A DNA stretch of 64,000 bases. Source: Candidatus Kapaibacterium sp. GTDB taxonomy: Bacteria; Bacteroidota; Ignavibacteria; Kapaibacteriales; UBA2268. Numbering within the stretch: the stretch's first letter is position 1; every line of letters begins with the position of its first letter. Below, piece after piece: positions 8,097 through 17,695 of this stretch. Both the position numbers and the translations under genes were made by a program. The notes beneath the pieces were generated by a model. It did not search any database, had not been told where the DNA came from, and saw nothing but the letters and a program-made list of their open reading frames with translations. The stretch is from the NCBI GenBank assembly GCA_938031175.1, contig CALHGZ010000001.1, positions 124,001 through 188,000 on the forward strand. Reading direction: 5' to 3'.

Positions 8097-9829
8097 TTAT
8101 TAACAATGTCGAAATTTTTGGCTTCTTCAAATAGTTGTTTAGCACCATATATAGCAGCTTCTGTGATTTGTTCACCACTAATTAATCTGGCAATTTCGTT
8201 TATTTTATCTTGATTTTCAAGTTTTTCTGCAGTTATAAAAGTTTTGCCATTAGATTCTGATTTAACAACACGGAAGTTCAAATCCCCAAATGCTGCAATT
8301 TGAGGTAAATGAGTGATGGCGATTATTTGTTTATATCGGGCAAGATTTTTCATCATCTGACCAACTTTTTGGGCAATTCTTCCACTAATACCAATATCAA
8401 TTTCATCAAAAATCATCAGCTTGATGTTGTCAGATTGAGCTATCACATTTTTTATGGCAAGCATAATTCTGGAAATTTCACCACCAGAAGCGATATTAAT
8501 GAGCGGTTTTGGTGATTCGCCTTTGTTTGTGGATATATAGAATTCAATTTTATCTATACCTTCAGGGAAAAATTTTATGTTTTGATTATTGATTTTAGTG
8601 GATAACTCGAATTCGTTACCAGGTGAATCGGACTCTACGAAGTAGGAATTAACCATAAAATTACCGTTTTCTATACCAAGAAGTTTTAAGTTAGAAATGA
8701 TTGATCCTGTGAAATAGACGGAGTGTAATTGTCGGGATTCTGTTAGTTTAATCGCAATTTCTGTTAATTGTTTCTTTAAATTTAAGAACTCATTTTTTTT
8801 CTTTTGAATAATTAAGCTAAGATTTTCGATTTTTTCTAACTCATCTCTAATTCTTTCTTTTTCATTGATGGCATTTTCTAATGAGCCATATTTTCTTATT
8901 AAAGCCCTTATATCCACAAGCCTTTGTCTTATATTTTCTAATTTGTGCTCATCGAATGTTATTTCAGCTAGGTAGGATTCAGCAAATCTGGTTATTTCGT
9001 TAATGCTTACGATTAGTGGTTCTATTTCTTCTAAAAATGGTCGGAATTTTGTATCTATTTGTGTTAAATCCTGCATAATTTTTTTAAATTTAACTAAACT
9101 TGGTATTAAAGCATTATTGTCATTCTCAGAAATCGAAATTAAAGATGTAAGAAGGTTATAAATAGTTTCAGAATTTTCAAGAATTTTAAGCTCATGGTTT
9201 AGTTCTTCATCTTCTTTAGGTTTTGGATTAATTTGGTCAATTTCATTATACTGCTTTAATAATTTTTCTGATATAAAATGTAATTCATTGTTTTTCTGTT
9301 CTAATTCTTGGATTTCAATAAGTAAGTTTTTAACGATTTGGTAAAGATTTTTGTAGTTGGATAGTAAATCTTTGTAATTACCTGTTGCGTCCAAAATAGT
9401 AAGATGATTGTCGATTTTTAGTAGTGATTGATGTTCATATTGTCCGTGGAAATCAACGAGTGATTCGCCAATCTCTTTAAGAATTGAAAGCGGTATTGGA
9501 GTATCGTTAATAAAGCTTCTTGATGAACCTTTCTTCAAAATTTCACGACGAATAATAATATCCTCGGTCAGATCGACATCTTGTTGTTCGAGAATTTCAA
9601 AAATAGGATGTGGTCGCCCAATGTTAAAAGAACCTTCTATTATGGCTTTATTGGAATTATCTCTGACAAGTTCACTTGAAGCTCTTTCTCCGAATAATAA
9701 CATTAATGCATCAACAATGATAGATTTACCAGCACCGGTTTCGCCTGTAAAAATATTCAGATTATTGCCAAATTCAATGGTTAGATTATCAATAAGAGCA
9801 TAATTAGTTATTTGGAGCAACTTCAACAT
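8093..9829 (-). CDS. recN: DNA repair ATPase RecN
   Basis: SMC-like ATPase for double-strand break repair, 578 residues, typical family length. Visible elements in order: N-terminal FGNNLNIFTGETGAGKS Walker A (29-36), a long coiled-coil arm (about 155-365), the ABC signature ASGGEISR (447-454), Walker B LMIFDEID (471-478), and the H-loop THLPQIAAF. It lies 102 bases downstream of ftsK on the same strand and overlaps the start of the HD-like gene by four bases. The upstream bases are a run of A/T without an SD. The gene should be functional; all ATPase motifs are intact. Confidence 0.95.
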   Translation of the reverse strand: MLKLLQITNYALIDNLTIEFGNNLNIFTGETGAGKSIIVDALMLLFGERASSELVRDNSNKAIIEGSFNIGRPHPIFEILEQQDVDLTEDIIIRREILKKGSSRSFINDTPIPLSILKEIGESLVDFHGQYEHQSLLKIDNHLTILDATGNYKDLLSNYKNLYQIVKNLLIEIQELEQKNNELHFISEKLLKQYNEIDQINPKPKEDEELNHELKILENSETIYNLLTSLISISENDNNALIPSLVKFKKIMQDLTQIDTKFRPFLEEIEPLIVSINEITRFAESYLAEITFDEHKLENIRQRLVDIRALIRKYGSLENAINEKERIRDELEKIENLSLIIQKKKNEFLNLKKQLTEIAIKLTESRQLHSVYFTGSIISNLKLLGIENGNFMVNSYFVESDSPGNEFELSTKINNQNIKFFPEGIDKIEFYISTNKGESPKPLINIASGGEISRIMLAIKNVIAQSDNIKLMIFDEIDIGISGRIAQKVGQMMKNLARYKQIIAITHLPQIAAFGDLNFRVVKSESNGKTFITAEKLENQDKINEIARLISGEQITEAAIYGAKQLFEEAKNFDIVNN

Positions 9830-9931
9830 ATAAAAAAAAATAATTAAAGTTTTGTTAGGTTAAATTTTATAATAATTCAAAATTATATGTTTGAGATTAA
9901 AAATAAAAGTTAAGTTGATATGTATGATGGA

Positions 9932-12820
9932 TCAAAGGATTGCATCTAGTTGTGCTTCAGTCTCAATGAGAACTTGTCTTGCTTTACTTCCTTCGTAAGG
10001 TCCGATTATACCTGCTGCCTCGAGTTCATCGATGATTCTACCAGCACGTGCGTATCCTACCTTGAGTCTTCGTTGAATTAGGGAGGCTGAGCCTTGTTGA
10101 TGTCTTACAACCAATCTGGCAGCTTCTTCGAATAGGGGATCTCTATCAAAGTTGCTTCCATTAATACTATTGGAACGTTTATCAATGAGTGACGGCAATA
10201 GATAAGGCGTTGTGTATCCTTTTTGACGAGCGATGAAATTACAAATTTCGTCAACTTCATCACTGCTGATGAATGAATTTTGTAATCTAATTGGCTTTGG
10301 TGAACCGCTTGGTAAAAACAACATATCGCCATTACCGAGGAGTTGTTCGGCACCCATTACATCAAGAATTGTTCTTGAATCAACCTTTTGAGCAACGAGA
10401 TAAGCGATTCTTGCAGGGAAATTTGCTTTGATGATACCTGTAATAACATCAACAGAGGGTCTTTGAGTAGCTACAACGAGATGAATACCAACGGCTCTTG
10501 CCATCTGTGCTAATCTAGTTATTGGTTCTTCAATTTCTTTAGCTGCTGTCATCATTAAATCTGCTAATTCATCAATAATGACTACGATATACGGCATTGG
10601 TTTTAGCTGTGATGCTTGGCTATGATTGATTTTCCCAGCAATTAATTTTTCATTGAAATCATTTATATTTCTCTGTCCTACCATGGCAAGCAAATCGTAT
10701 CTATTCTCCATTTCAGCAACAACGGAGTTTAGGACTAATACTGCATCTTTTGGATTAGTTATTATTACATCGTCAATATCAGGCGATTTTGCCAAAAAAT
10801 GATTTTCGAGTTTAGAATATTGATTTAGCTCTACTTTTTTGGGATCAATTATTACGAATTTTAATTCTCTCGGATGTATTTTATATATTAAAGATGCAAT
10901 AATTGTATTTATTCCAACACTTTTACCAGCACCTGTGGCACCAGCAATTAGTAAATGTGGCATTTTAGCTAAGTCGGTAATATAAACCTCACCAGAAATT
11001 GTTTTGCCCAATGCAAGGGGTAGTTTATAATTTGTTTCTCTAAATTTTTGTGAGCATACAATGCTTGAAAATCTGACTATTGTAGGTTTTTGATTTGGTA
11101 TTTCAATTCCAACGGTACCTTTTCCGGGAATCGGAGCAATTATTCTTATACCTCGGGCTTTAAGAGCCATTGCTAAATCATCAGCTAAGCTCTCAATTTT
11201 GCTTATTTTAATACCTGCTGCTGGTATAAATTCATATTGTGTTACAACTGGACCAGGAGTTACAGAGAGATTTTCTATATAAATTTTAAAAGTCTCTAAT
11301 TTTTCCTGAAGAATTGTAGCATTCCTTTGAAGCTCTTCTTCATCAATGTAATTTTCTTCATTTTTTTGAATTAATATTGTGGTTGGAGGCGGTGTATATT
11401 CAATTTCTTCGTTATAATGAGATTGGTTTATGAAAGTATTATCAACTGATGTACTGATCTTTTCACTCTTAATGGTATGTACCGTTAATGTTAAACTTTT
11501 TGAATCTTCAATATGATTTTCTTTTTCGAATGTAAAAGATGAATTTTTTTCTATATCATTTGTTTCATTCTCAATAGAAATATTATTTAAATTCTGTTGG
11601 TTATTTTCCACTAAATCTTGACTTTCATTTTGCAGAATGTTTTCTTTGCTTTCAAAGATATTTTTTGTAGGTAATGTATCAATTTTAGGACTAATATTTC
11701 TTGGATTATCAATTTTAGTGTTAAGTTTTAAATCATCATTTCCAGTTTGATTTAACTCTTTAATAGGATCTTTGTGAACGTATTTTTTTTTGTAATTAAT
11801 AATTGCAGATGTATTGTGATTTTTATTTTCAATAGTTTGAATACTGGATTGATCTGTATTTTCAGGACCAGGTTTTATATGTCTTATAATTATTTTATCA
11901 GTTTCGAATGAATTTGTGATGGCATTTGAGGAATCGTATTCAATTTTGTTAATAGATATGTTAAGGTTTCTTCTGATAACTTTTGCGGGTTCATCTTCTT
12001 CAAAAAATTCTGTTTTGTCAGGTGTAACCTCTTCGTTTATAGACTCTTTTGTAATTTCATTTTCTTCTTTTTGGATATTTGATTTCTTAAAAAGTTGAGG
12101 AATCTTTAAAGTGGTAATTATGAGAAATTCCGCAAAAACTTTTAGTATTATTTGAAACTTTTTTAGAATTTTATCAACATTTAAATTTGTTCCAATTATA
12201 ATAGTAATTGAAGATATTGCTATGAAGATAACAAATGTGCCGACAATACCGATGAATCTTACAAAAATACTTGCAATGAAATAGCCTGTAATTCCATACC
12301 ACTCATTTGGTAAATTCTGGATGATTCCTGAGATTGCGATTGTAGCCATAGTACCAGAGAAACAAAAGGCTAAGATTAGATAAACAGTAAATAGTCGGAG
12401 GAGACTATTTTTAAGCGAAAGCTGGAAAAACAGATTTTTAGCTGCTAAAATTAAAAATATTGGTAATAATAATGTTGAATATCCGATAGTTGAATTAATC
12501 AAGAAGTCAGATATGATAGCACCAATTATACCAAGCCAGTTACTAATTTCTGCATTCGATGATATGTTTTTGGGGTTTATAATATTTGAGAGAATTTCCT
12601 TTAGTGAAATATTTGTGAAAGTATTATCAGTGGAGGTATAAGAAATCAGTGAGAAAAAAATAAATAATGATATTGTAAAAACAATAATTGAAATTACTCT
12701 TAACTCACGAATTTTTGATAGATCATCTATTGTATTTTTATTGATTTTTTCTTTGGAATGAGTGCCGATCTTTTGCTTACCATCACTGTATCTGATGCTA
12801 ACATTATTTGGGTTTTGCAT
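9932..12820 (-). CDS. ftsK: DNA translocase FtsK/SpoIIIE
   Basis: Septum-located DNA motor that clears and aligns chromosomes at division, 962 residues. Four transmembrane helices lie in the first about 210 residues. A long polar linker rich in N, E, K and S follows (about 240-500). Next come the alpha/beta motor domains with Walker A GATGAGKS (near residue 627) and Walker B VVIIDELAD. The C-terminal gamma winged-helix is intact (RLVVRHQQGSAS...RRLKVGYARAGRI), which in relatives reads KOPS and activates XerCD. A G-run (GGGGGGAC) lies just before the ATG at 12820 and can act as SD. The linker is low-complexity and likely disordered. Confidence 0.95.
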   Translation of the reverse strand: MQNPNNVSIRYSDGKQKIGTHSKEKINKNTIDDLSKIRELRVISIIVFTISLFIFFSLISYTSTDNTFTNISLKEILSNIINPKNISSNAEISNWLGIIGAIISDFLINSTIGYSTLLLPIFLILAAKNLFFQLSLKNSLLRLFTVYLILAFCFSGTMATIAISGIIQNLPNEWYGITGYFIASIFVRFIGIVGTFVIFIAISSITIIIGTNLNVDKILKKFQIILKVFAEFLIITTLKIPQLFKKSNIQKEENEITKESINEEVTPDKTEFFEEDEPAKVIRRNLNISINKIEYDSSNAITNSFETDKIIIRHIKPGPENTDQSSIQTIENKNHNTSAIINYKKKYVHKDPIKELNQTGNDDLKLNTKIDNPRNISPKIDTLPTKNIFESKENILQNESQDLVENNQQNLNNISIENETNDIEKNSSFTFEKENHIEDSKSLTLTVHTIKSEKISTSVDNTFINQSHYNEEIEYTPPPTTILIQKNEENYIDEEELQRNATILQEKLETFKIYIENLSVTPGPVVTQYEFIPAAGIKISKIESLADDLAMALKARGIRIIAPIPGKGTVGIEIPNQKPTIVRFSSIVCSQKFRETNYKLPLALGKTISGEVYITDLAKMPHLLIAGATGAGKSVGINTIIASLIYKIHPRELKFVIIDPKKVELNQYSKLENHFLAKSPDIDDVIITNPKDAVLVLNSVVAEMENRYDLLAMVGQRNINDFNEKLIAGKINHSQASQLKPMPYIVVIIDELADLMMTAAKEIEEPITRLAQMARAVGIHLVVATQRPSVDVITGIIKANFPARIAYLVAQKVDSRTILDVMGAEQLLGNGDMLFLPSGSPKPIRLQNSFISSDEVDEICNFIARQKGYTTPYLLPSLIDKRSNSINGSNFDRDPLFEEAARLVVRHQQGSASLIQRRLKVGYARAGRIIDELEAAGIIGPYEGSKARQVLIETEAQLDAIL

Positions 12821-12877
12821 GCTTTGTCCCCCCTTTTTTGCTGCAAAACTAAAAGTGCAATATATTAAAAATTTTAA

Positions 12878-13615
12878 TTAAATGCTAATTTTCTTTATAC
12901 TATTTGATTCAAAAATCGGAATAATATTATAAGCATTGGTTTTTAAACATATTTCGATATCCGCTTGCAAACCCACTTCAATTAATTTTTTGGGATGTTC
13001 GCAATTTTTAATAAACTCATAAATGTTATTACTGTGCAATTCGAAGAGATTCATTGCCGCAAGTGATGAATCGGAAAGTTCGAAATCATTAACTTTATTA
13101 AGAAAATGTAGAAAAGCACCTGCACAGAGTACATCTTCGTAAGCCATTCTACTCTGATTTCCTGCACATAGGAAGTATATCATATTGATGCCGTTATTCA
13201 GGCAAGAATCAATATAATGTAAAATGGCAGATTGATTAACAAAGGCACCAATTAATTTTATTTTAGCTTGCTTTGCTTTTAAAAAGGCTTTTGTACCATT
13301 TGTAGTGGTCAAAATGATAGTTTTATTTTTAACTTTATCTTCTGTATAATCCAAAGGTGAATTTCCTAAGTCAAAGCCATCTGGCTTAATCATATTTCTT
13401 TCGCCGCCAAGTAAACGAATTTCCCTGCTTAGGTTGCTGTAAATTTGAGCAGCTTTATCAACTGAGTCCACAGGTATGATTTCTTTAGCTCCGTTGAAAA
13501 GTGCGGCGCAAATACTTGTGCTTGCTCTTAAAACGTCAATTGAGACTACCAATGAGTTTGCGAACATATTCTCGCTTTCGACAAAGTATGGGGTAAGCAA
13601 AGTTTCGATTTTCAT
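12878..13615 (-). CDS. comB: 2-phosphosulfolactate phosphatase family protein
   Basis: A 245-residue ComB-family protein. Diagnostic blocks are SIDVLRASTSICAAL (about 25-39), LLGGERN, DGFDLGNSP, TTTNGTKAF and CAGNQSRMAYEDVLCAG. In methanogens ComB dephosphorylates 2-phospho-3-sulfolactate on the way to coenzyme M. In bacteria the family is widespread and its substrate is often unknown. No other coenzyme M or sulfolactate gene is in the window. It is divergent from kdsA, with about 126 bases between the two starts. The call to the family is firm; the reaction in this organism is not. Confidence 0.85.
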   Translation of the reverse strand: MKIETLLTPYFVESENMFANSLVVSIDVLRASTSICAALFNGAKEIIPVDSVDKAAQIYSNLSREIRLLGGERNMIKPDGFDLGNSPLDYTEDKVKNKTIILTTTNGTKAFLKAKQAKIKLIGAFVNQSAILHYIDSCLNNGINMIYFLCAGNQSRMAYEDVLCAGAFLHFLNKVNDFELSDSSLAAMNLFELHSNNIYEFIKNCEHPKKLIEVGLQADIEICLKTNAYNIIPIFESNSIKKISI

Positions 13616-13741
13616 AGTTTAATTTCCAAATATAAAATTTGTGATATCTTGAAAATTATTATTTTCGTTTATGTTTCAGTTCTATTTACGACAAAAATAT
13701 TATAAATTCAAAACTAATTTAATCAAAATCAGCAAAAATCA

Positions 13742-14557
13742 ATGAATTCAGAAGGGAAAAATTTCACTATAATAGCGGGTCCTTGCGTAGTTGAATCGAA
13801 AGATTTATTATTTGAAACAGCTTTGAAATTATATGAAATTTGCAAAAAATATAATATTAATTTTATTTTTAAATCATCATATAAAAAAGCCAACAGAACA
13901 AGCAACAATTCATTTACTGGAATAGGAGACGAGCTTGCTCTTAATTATCTTTATGAAGTAAAAAGTGAGCTTTCTATTGCTGTTTTGACTGATGTACACT
14001 CTGTTGAAGAAGTCAAATTAGCTTCTAATTATGTAGATGTAATCCAAATACCTGCATTTTTATGCCGACAAACAGACTTACTTAAAGCAGCAGGAATGAG
14101 CGGTAAGATAGTAAACATTAAAAAGGGTCAATTTCTGGCTCCTGAAGATATGGACAAAGCAATCGGAAAAGTTGTGGCAACTGGTAATACTAAAATAATG
14201 ATTACTGAACGAGGGACAATGTTTGGATATCATAATTTAGTGGTAGATTATCGTTCATTTGTCATAATGCGGAAATTTGGTTATCCTGTAATTTTTGATG
14301 TTACGCATTCATTGCAAATGCCCTCATTAGGGGAAGTTTCCGGAGGAATGCCGGAATTTATTCCTTATTTAAGTAGAGCAGCTGTTGCTCTCGGCATTGA
14401 TGGTTTGTTTTTCGAAACACATCCCGAACCAAAAAACGCTAAAAGCGATTCAGCAACACAGCTACCTCTGAGATATGCTGAAAGATTAATTGAACAGGTT
14501 TATGAAATCAACGAATTTGTAAAGGCAAAAGGCTATTTTAGCAAATTCTGGGAGTAA
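13742..14557 (+). CDS. kdsA: 3-deoxy-8-phosphooctulonate synthase (KDO-8-P synthase)
   Basis: Condenses phosphoenolpyruvate with arabinose-5-phosphate to KDO-8-phosphate for LPS inner core. Its 271 residues match the family length. Motifs seen: IAGPCVVES at the N-terminus, FKSSYKKANRTS, IQIPAFLCRQTDLL, NIKKGQF, ITERGTMFGYHNLVVD, FDVTHS and FETHPEP. The Cys in IAGPCV is the position used as a metal ligand in metal-dependent KdsA forms. It is first in an operon with lptC, tpiA, pgsA and pgpA (3-base gap to lptC). Its presence shows the organism makes KDO-containing lipopolysaccharide. Confidence 0.95.
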   Translation: MNSEGKNFTIIAGPCVVESKDLLFETALKLYEICKKYNINFIFKSSYKKANRTSNNSFTGIGDELALNYLYEVKSELSIAVLTDVHSVEEVKLASNYVDVIQIPAFLCRQTDLLKAAGMSGKIVNIKKGQFLAPEDMDKAIGKVVATGNTKIMITERGTMFGYHNLVVDYRSFVIMRKFGYPVIFDVTHSLQMPSLGEVSGGMPEFIPYLSRAAVALGIDGLFFETHPEPKNAKSDSATQLPLRYAERLIEQVYEINEFVKAKGYFSKFWE

Positions 14558-14560
14558 GAA

Positions 14561-15106
14561 TTGCAAAAGTTAATTTTTCCATACATATTATTTTTGTTTT
14601 ATCTTAATTTACTTTCCTGCGAAGATGAACTTCCGAGGGCAACTGCTCCGAGGATGGATATATTAAGCGAGATACAACCAGACCAAATAAGCTGGAATAT
14701 TAAAGTGACTTTTGTTGATTCAAATTATGTCAAGGCAATATTATATGCGACAAGAGCAAGGGTTTTTCAGGAACGGATGGAGACATTAATTGACAGTGGT
14801 CTAAAGGTGGATTTTTTCTCGATGGATGAAAAACAACGTATTAGTTACTTAGTAGCCGAAAAAGCGAGAATTGATGACAGAACAAAAGATATGTTTGCCG
14901 AAGGCAATGTTGTTGTAATATCGGAAAAAACCGGTAGAAAACTAGAGACTCAGATACTTTCCTGGAACAACAGTACTCAAAGATTTTATTCAACAGAATT
15001 TGTCAAAATAACTACACCAGAAGAAATTATACAAGGTTACGGTTTCGAATCTGATGCAAATTTAAGTAATTACAATATTCACAAAGTAAGCGGAGTAAAG
15101 CAATGA
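14561..15106 (+). CDS. lptC: LPS export lipoprotein LptC
   Basis: A 181-residue envelope protein with a lipobox LLSC at 17-20 after a short hydrophobic signal, followed by an OstA/LptC-like beta domain (about 45-175). Repeated 'LYATRARVF', 'AEKARID', 'AEGNVVV' strands match the LptC/YrbK pattern of the LptB2FGC transporter. It starts at TTG (14561) with GAGTAAG upstream, three bases after the kdsA stop, and its last four bases overlap tpiA (ATGA). Being a lipoprotein rather than a membrane-anchored protein is common in Bacteroidota. Location beside kdsA supports the LPS role. Confidence 0.8.
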   Translation: MQKLIFPYILFLFYLNLLSCEDELPRATAPRMDILSEIQPDQISWNIKVTFVDSNYVKAILYATRARVFQERMETLIDSGLKVDFFSMDEKQRISYLVAEKARIDDRTKDMFAEGNVVVISEKTGRKLETQILSWNNSTQRFYSTEFVKITTPEEIIQGYGFESDANLSNYNIHKVSGVKQ

Positions 15107-15876
15107 AAAAAATGCTTATAGCGGGTAATTGGAAAATGAACACAACACCTAAGGAAGCAAAAGTGTTAGCTCAGAAGATTTTATACGGTCTTGAATCATT
15201 AGGGAAAACGCACTCAAAAGTGTTACTTTGTCCTCCATATACAAATTTATTCGCTGTAAAGGAAGTGATAAATAACTCTGAAATTGAATTAGGTGGACAA
15301 AATTGCTTTTACGAATTACAAGGAGCCTATACAGGGGAAATTTCTCCCTTGATGTTGTTGGAACTTGGCTGTAGTTACGTAATTATAGGACATTCCGAAA
15401 GAAGAACATATTTTGTTGAAACTGATGATGTTATAAATAAAAAAGTATCGTCAGCAGTTGTAGCGGGTTTGAAAGTTATATTGTGTATTGGAGAAACATT
15501 AGAGCAGAGAAAAAATAATGATACATTTGCTATTTTGGAATACCAATTAAATCAGGATTTGCATCTTCTTGAAATCAAAGATATAAAAAATGTAATTATA
15601 GCCTACGAACCTGTTTGGGCTATTGGTACAGGTATTTCAGCATCGGTTGAGCAAATAGCAGAGGCACACGATTGGATAAGGGAATTTTTTAGAAATAAAT
15701 ATGGCGAAATAGCTAATGAAATGATAATTCTTTACGGTGGAAGTCTAAGTGATAATAATTGCTTTGAGATTCTAAACATAAAAAATGTTAATGGAGGATT
15801 AATTGGTGGTGCATCTTTAGATCCTACTAAGTTTTTAAATATTATCAAAACAGCTGAGGACTTATTATCCCAATGA
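15103..15876 (+). CDS. tpiA: Triosephosphate isomerase
   Basis: Glycolytic enzyme interconverting dihydroxyacetone phosphate and glyceraldehyde-3-phosphate, 257 residues. Catalytic K11 (AGNWKMN), H97 (IGHSERR) and E169 (AYEPVWAIGTG) are all present, as is the phosphate-binding YGGS loop. The start overlaps the lptC stop, and the stop overlaps the pgsA start by four bases, so the genes are translationally coupled. Confidence 0.97.
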   Translation: MKKMLIAGNWKMNTTPKEAKVLAQKILYGLESLGKTHSKVLLCPPYTNLFAVKEVINNSEIELGGQNCFYELQGAYTGEISPLMLLELGCSYVIIGHSERRTYFVETDDVINKKVSSAVVAGLKVILCIGETLEQRKNNDTFAILEYQLNQDLHLLEIKDIKNVIIAYEPVWAIGTGISASVEQIAEAHDWIREFFRNKYGEIANEMIILYGGSLSDNNCFEILNIKNVNGGLIGGASLDPTKFLNIIKTAEDLLSQ

Positions 15877-16475
15877 AATGGAATGCACCAAATGTTATAA
15901 GTTTAACAAGAATTATTATTGCACCTATATTTTTTATCATGATAATAAATGAAGACCGTGCGATCGTTGCCTCAGCTTGTATATTGTTTCTATTGGGAGC
16001 ATTGACAGATTATTTTGATGGATTAATTGCCCGCAAATACCAGATTATAACATCAGAAGGAACCTTTTTTGACCCGCTTGCCGATAAAATGCTGACAAGT
16101 GCAGCTTTTTTAGCGTTTGTAAAATTAGATATTGTACCATTTTGGATGGTACTAATAATAATCATTCGCGATTTTGGAACAACTTTTATGAGATTATGGA
16201 CAAAAAAGAATAATTTAAAAATGACGACATCCTTATCTGCTAAATGGAAAACAACCTTGCAGATGTTTCTAATTGCTACAATTCTTGTATTTATATTTCT
16301 CAAAAACACAGGGTTAATTGATTATAAATTAGCTGATAAGGTTATATATTCTAACATAACTTTTATCTTAATGCTAATTTTAACACTATTCACTTTGTGG
16401 ACCGCGATTGATTATATAATTAGCATCAAAAAGGAAATACTTAATAAAAAAGTTTTGGATAAGAGTCGTGAATAA
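15873..16475 (+). CDS. pgsA: CDP-diacylglycerol--glycerol-3-phosphate 3-phosphatidyltransferase
   Basis: Integral membrane CDP-alcohol phosphotransferase of 200 residues, making phosphatidylglycerophosphate. The signature D-G-x2-A-R-x(n)-G-x3-D-x3-D is seen as DGLIARK followed by GTFFDPLADK (about 48-70). Multiple hydrophobic helices fit the six-helix family fold. The next gene, overlapping by eight bases, is pgpA, the phosphatase for its product; the pair together supports the PgsA call over other CDP-alcohol transferases. Confidence 0.92.
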   Translation: MKWNAPNVISLTRIIIAPIFFIMIINEDRAIVASACILFLLGALTDYFDGLIARKYQIITSEGTFFDPLADKMLTSAAFLAFVKLDIVPFWMVLIIIIRDFGTTFMRLWTKKNNLKMTTSLSAKWKTTLQMFLIATILVFIFLKNTGLIDYKLADKVIYSNITFILMLILTLFTLWTAIDYIISIKKEILNKKVLDKSRE

Positions 16476-16989
16476 TGAAAAGATTAGTAGTTCAGGAAAA
16501 AGAGTTAAGTTACTGAAATTCGTTGGCAGTTTTTTTGGAGTTGGCTTTATTCCAATTGCTCCTGGTACATTTGCGACAATTCTTGCTGTTTGTATCTATC
16601 TGCTATTTCCTGATATTTACAAAGCTCAAATAAGTTTGATATTAGTATTTTTATTTTTTTTTATTTCTATACCAATAATTAAAGAATTGGAAAAATATGA
16701 TAGAATAGATCCAGCTTACTTTGTACTAGATGAAATGATAGGAATCTGGTTTGTATTTACAAATCCATTTTTTCAACGTGAATTTCTTTGGATATTAATA
16801 GTTTTTTTATTATTCCGATTACTCGATATTTTTAAGCCATTTCCATTAAATTTGCTAAATTCGAAACGGGGAGCATTTTTTGTACTTTTCGATGATATTA
16901 TTGCTGGATTAATTGTATCAGTGATTTATCAAATTTTTTACATGATTTATAATTTTTCCGGATTATTGAATCTTTTGATTAAATCATAG
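16468..16989 (+). CDS. pgpA: Phosphatidylglycerophosphatase A
   Basis: Membrane phosphatase of 173 residues that removes the phosphate from phosphatidylglycerophosphate. Conserved blocks: IPIAPGTFATIL (about 28-39), DRIDPAYFVLDEMIG (acidic metal/catalytic site), RLLDIFKPFP and FFVLFDDIIAGL near the C-terminus. The ATG at 16468 lies inside the end of pgsA. It ends the kdsA-lptC-tpiA-pgsA-pgpA operon. No hairpin terminator is evident downstream. Confidence 0.9.
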   Translation: MNNEKISSSGKRVKLLKFVGSFFGVGFIPIAPGTFATILAVCIYLLFPDIYKAQISLILVFLFFFISIPIIKELEKYDRIDPAYFVLDEMIGIWFVFTNPFFQREFLWILIVFLLFRLLDIFKPFPLNLLNSKRGAFFVLFDDIIAGLIVSVIYQIFYMIYNFSGLLNLLIKS

Positions 16990-17312
16990 TTTTGAATTAA
17001 TATGTTCATAAGAATATGAATCGATGCAATAAATGGATATAACACGCAGCATTGAATATTTTCAATTGCGTTCAATTTTAATAGATTGAATGCTATTTTT
17101 ATAAAATCATATCTATGAAAAGCAGAATCTATGATATTTTTAAAAAATTTTTTTCCATAAAATTTAAGAAATTTGACAAAAATCAAAAAAAATGATGTAA
17201 ATCCCGATAAAATCTTTATAAGTTCAAAAAAAATACTTGCAAAGCTCGAAAAAATCATATAATTTGCGTTTGCAGTTTCATATCTTTTTACCAAAACATT
17301 TTAGGGGGATAT
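16990..17312. other. A+T-rich intergenic region before HU
   Basis: This 323-base spacer holds no convincing gene. Near its right end, TTG (17237-17239) and TATAATTTG (17258-17266) form a plausible but imperfect promoter for HU. A strong SD (AGGGGG) lies just before the HU ATG at 17313. A 115-codon minus-strand open frame crosses it but looks like low-complexity A+T sequence. Confidence 0.6.
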
Positions 17313-17615
17313 ATGGGATTAAACAAATCACAACTAATTGGAGCAATTGCAAGCAAAACCGGATTAACAAAAGTTCAGGCTTCCAAAGCTTTGAATGGAG
17401 TGGTTGACGCTATTACAAACGAACTTGCAAAAGGCGGTTCTGTCAGATTAATTGGTTTCGGAACATTCTCAGTTAGAGAGCGTTCAGCACGTAGTGGAAA
17501 AAATCCGCGCACTGGTTCAACAATTAAAATTCCTGCCAAGAAGGTCGCAAAATTTAAGCCCGGCAAACAATTATCAGAAATTGTTTCTGCGAAACAGAAA
17601 AAAGGCAAGAAATAA
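17313..17615 (+). CDS. hup: HU-family DNA-binding protein
   Basis: Small basic nucleoid protein of 100 residues. The two N-terminal helices (MGLNKSQLIGAIA...) and the family signature GFGTFSVRERSARSGKNPRTG (positions about 49-69) are complete, followed by the DNA-intercalating-arm region (IKIPAKKVAKFKPGK) and a lysine-rich tail. A strong AGGGGG SD and a dedicated terminator (17630-17662) suggest a highly expressed single-gene unit. IHF-type relatives share this fold; the sequence looks like HU. Confidence 0.95.
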   Translation: MGLNKSQLIGAIASKTGLTKVQASKALNGVVDAITNELAKGGSVRLIGFGTFSVRERSARSGKNPRTGSTIKIPAKKVAKFKPGKQLSEIVSAKQKKGKK

Positions 17616-17629
17616 TAAAGTACATTTTT

Positions 17630-17662
17630 AAAAAGCCGTTCGAATGAACGGCTTTTTTTTTT
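17630..17662 (+). terminator. Rho-independent terminator after HU
   Basis: The stem is AAAAAGCCGTTC (17630-17641) and GAACGGCTTTTT (17646-17657) with loop GAAT. A T-run extends to 17662. It lies 14 bases after the HU stop. Confidence 0.93.
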
Positions 17663-17695
17663 ATTTTTGAGTCAAAATAAAAACCATTAAAAACT

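Noticed and set aside
16947-17294. A 115-codon open frame on the minus strand between pgpA and HU
   Set aside because: Low-complexity Phe/Ile/Lys-rich product, no SD or recognisable motif, overlaps pgpA and the likely HU promoter. A+T-rich sequence gives such frames by chance.
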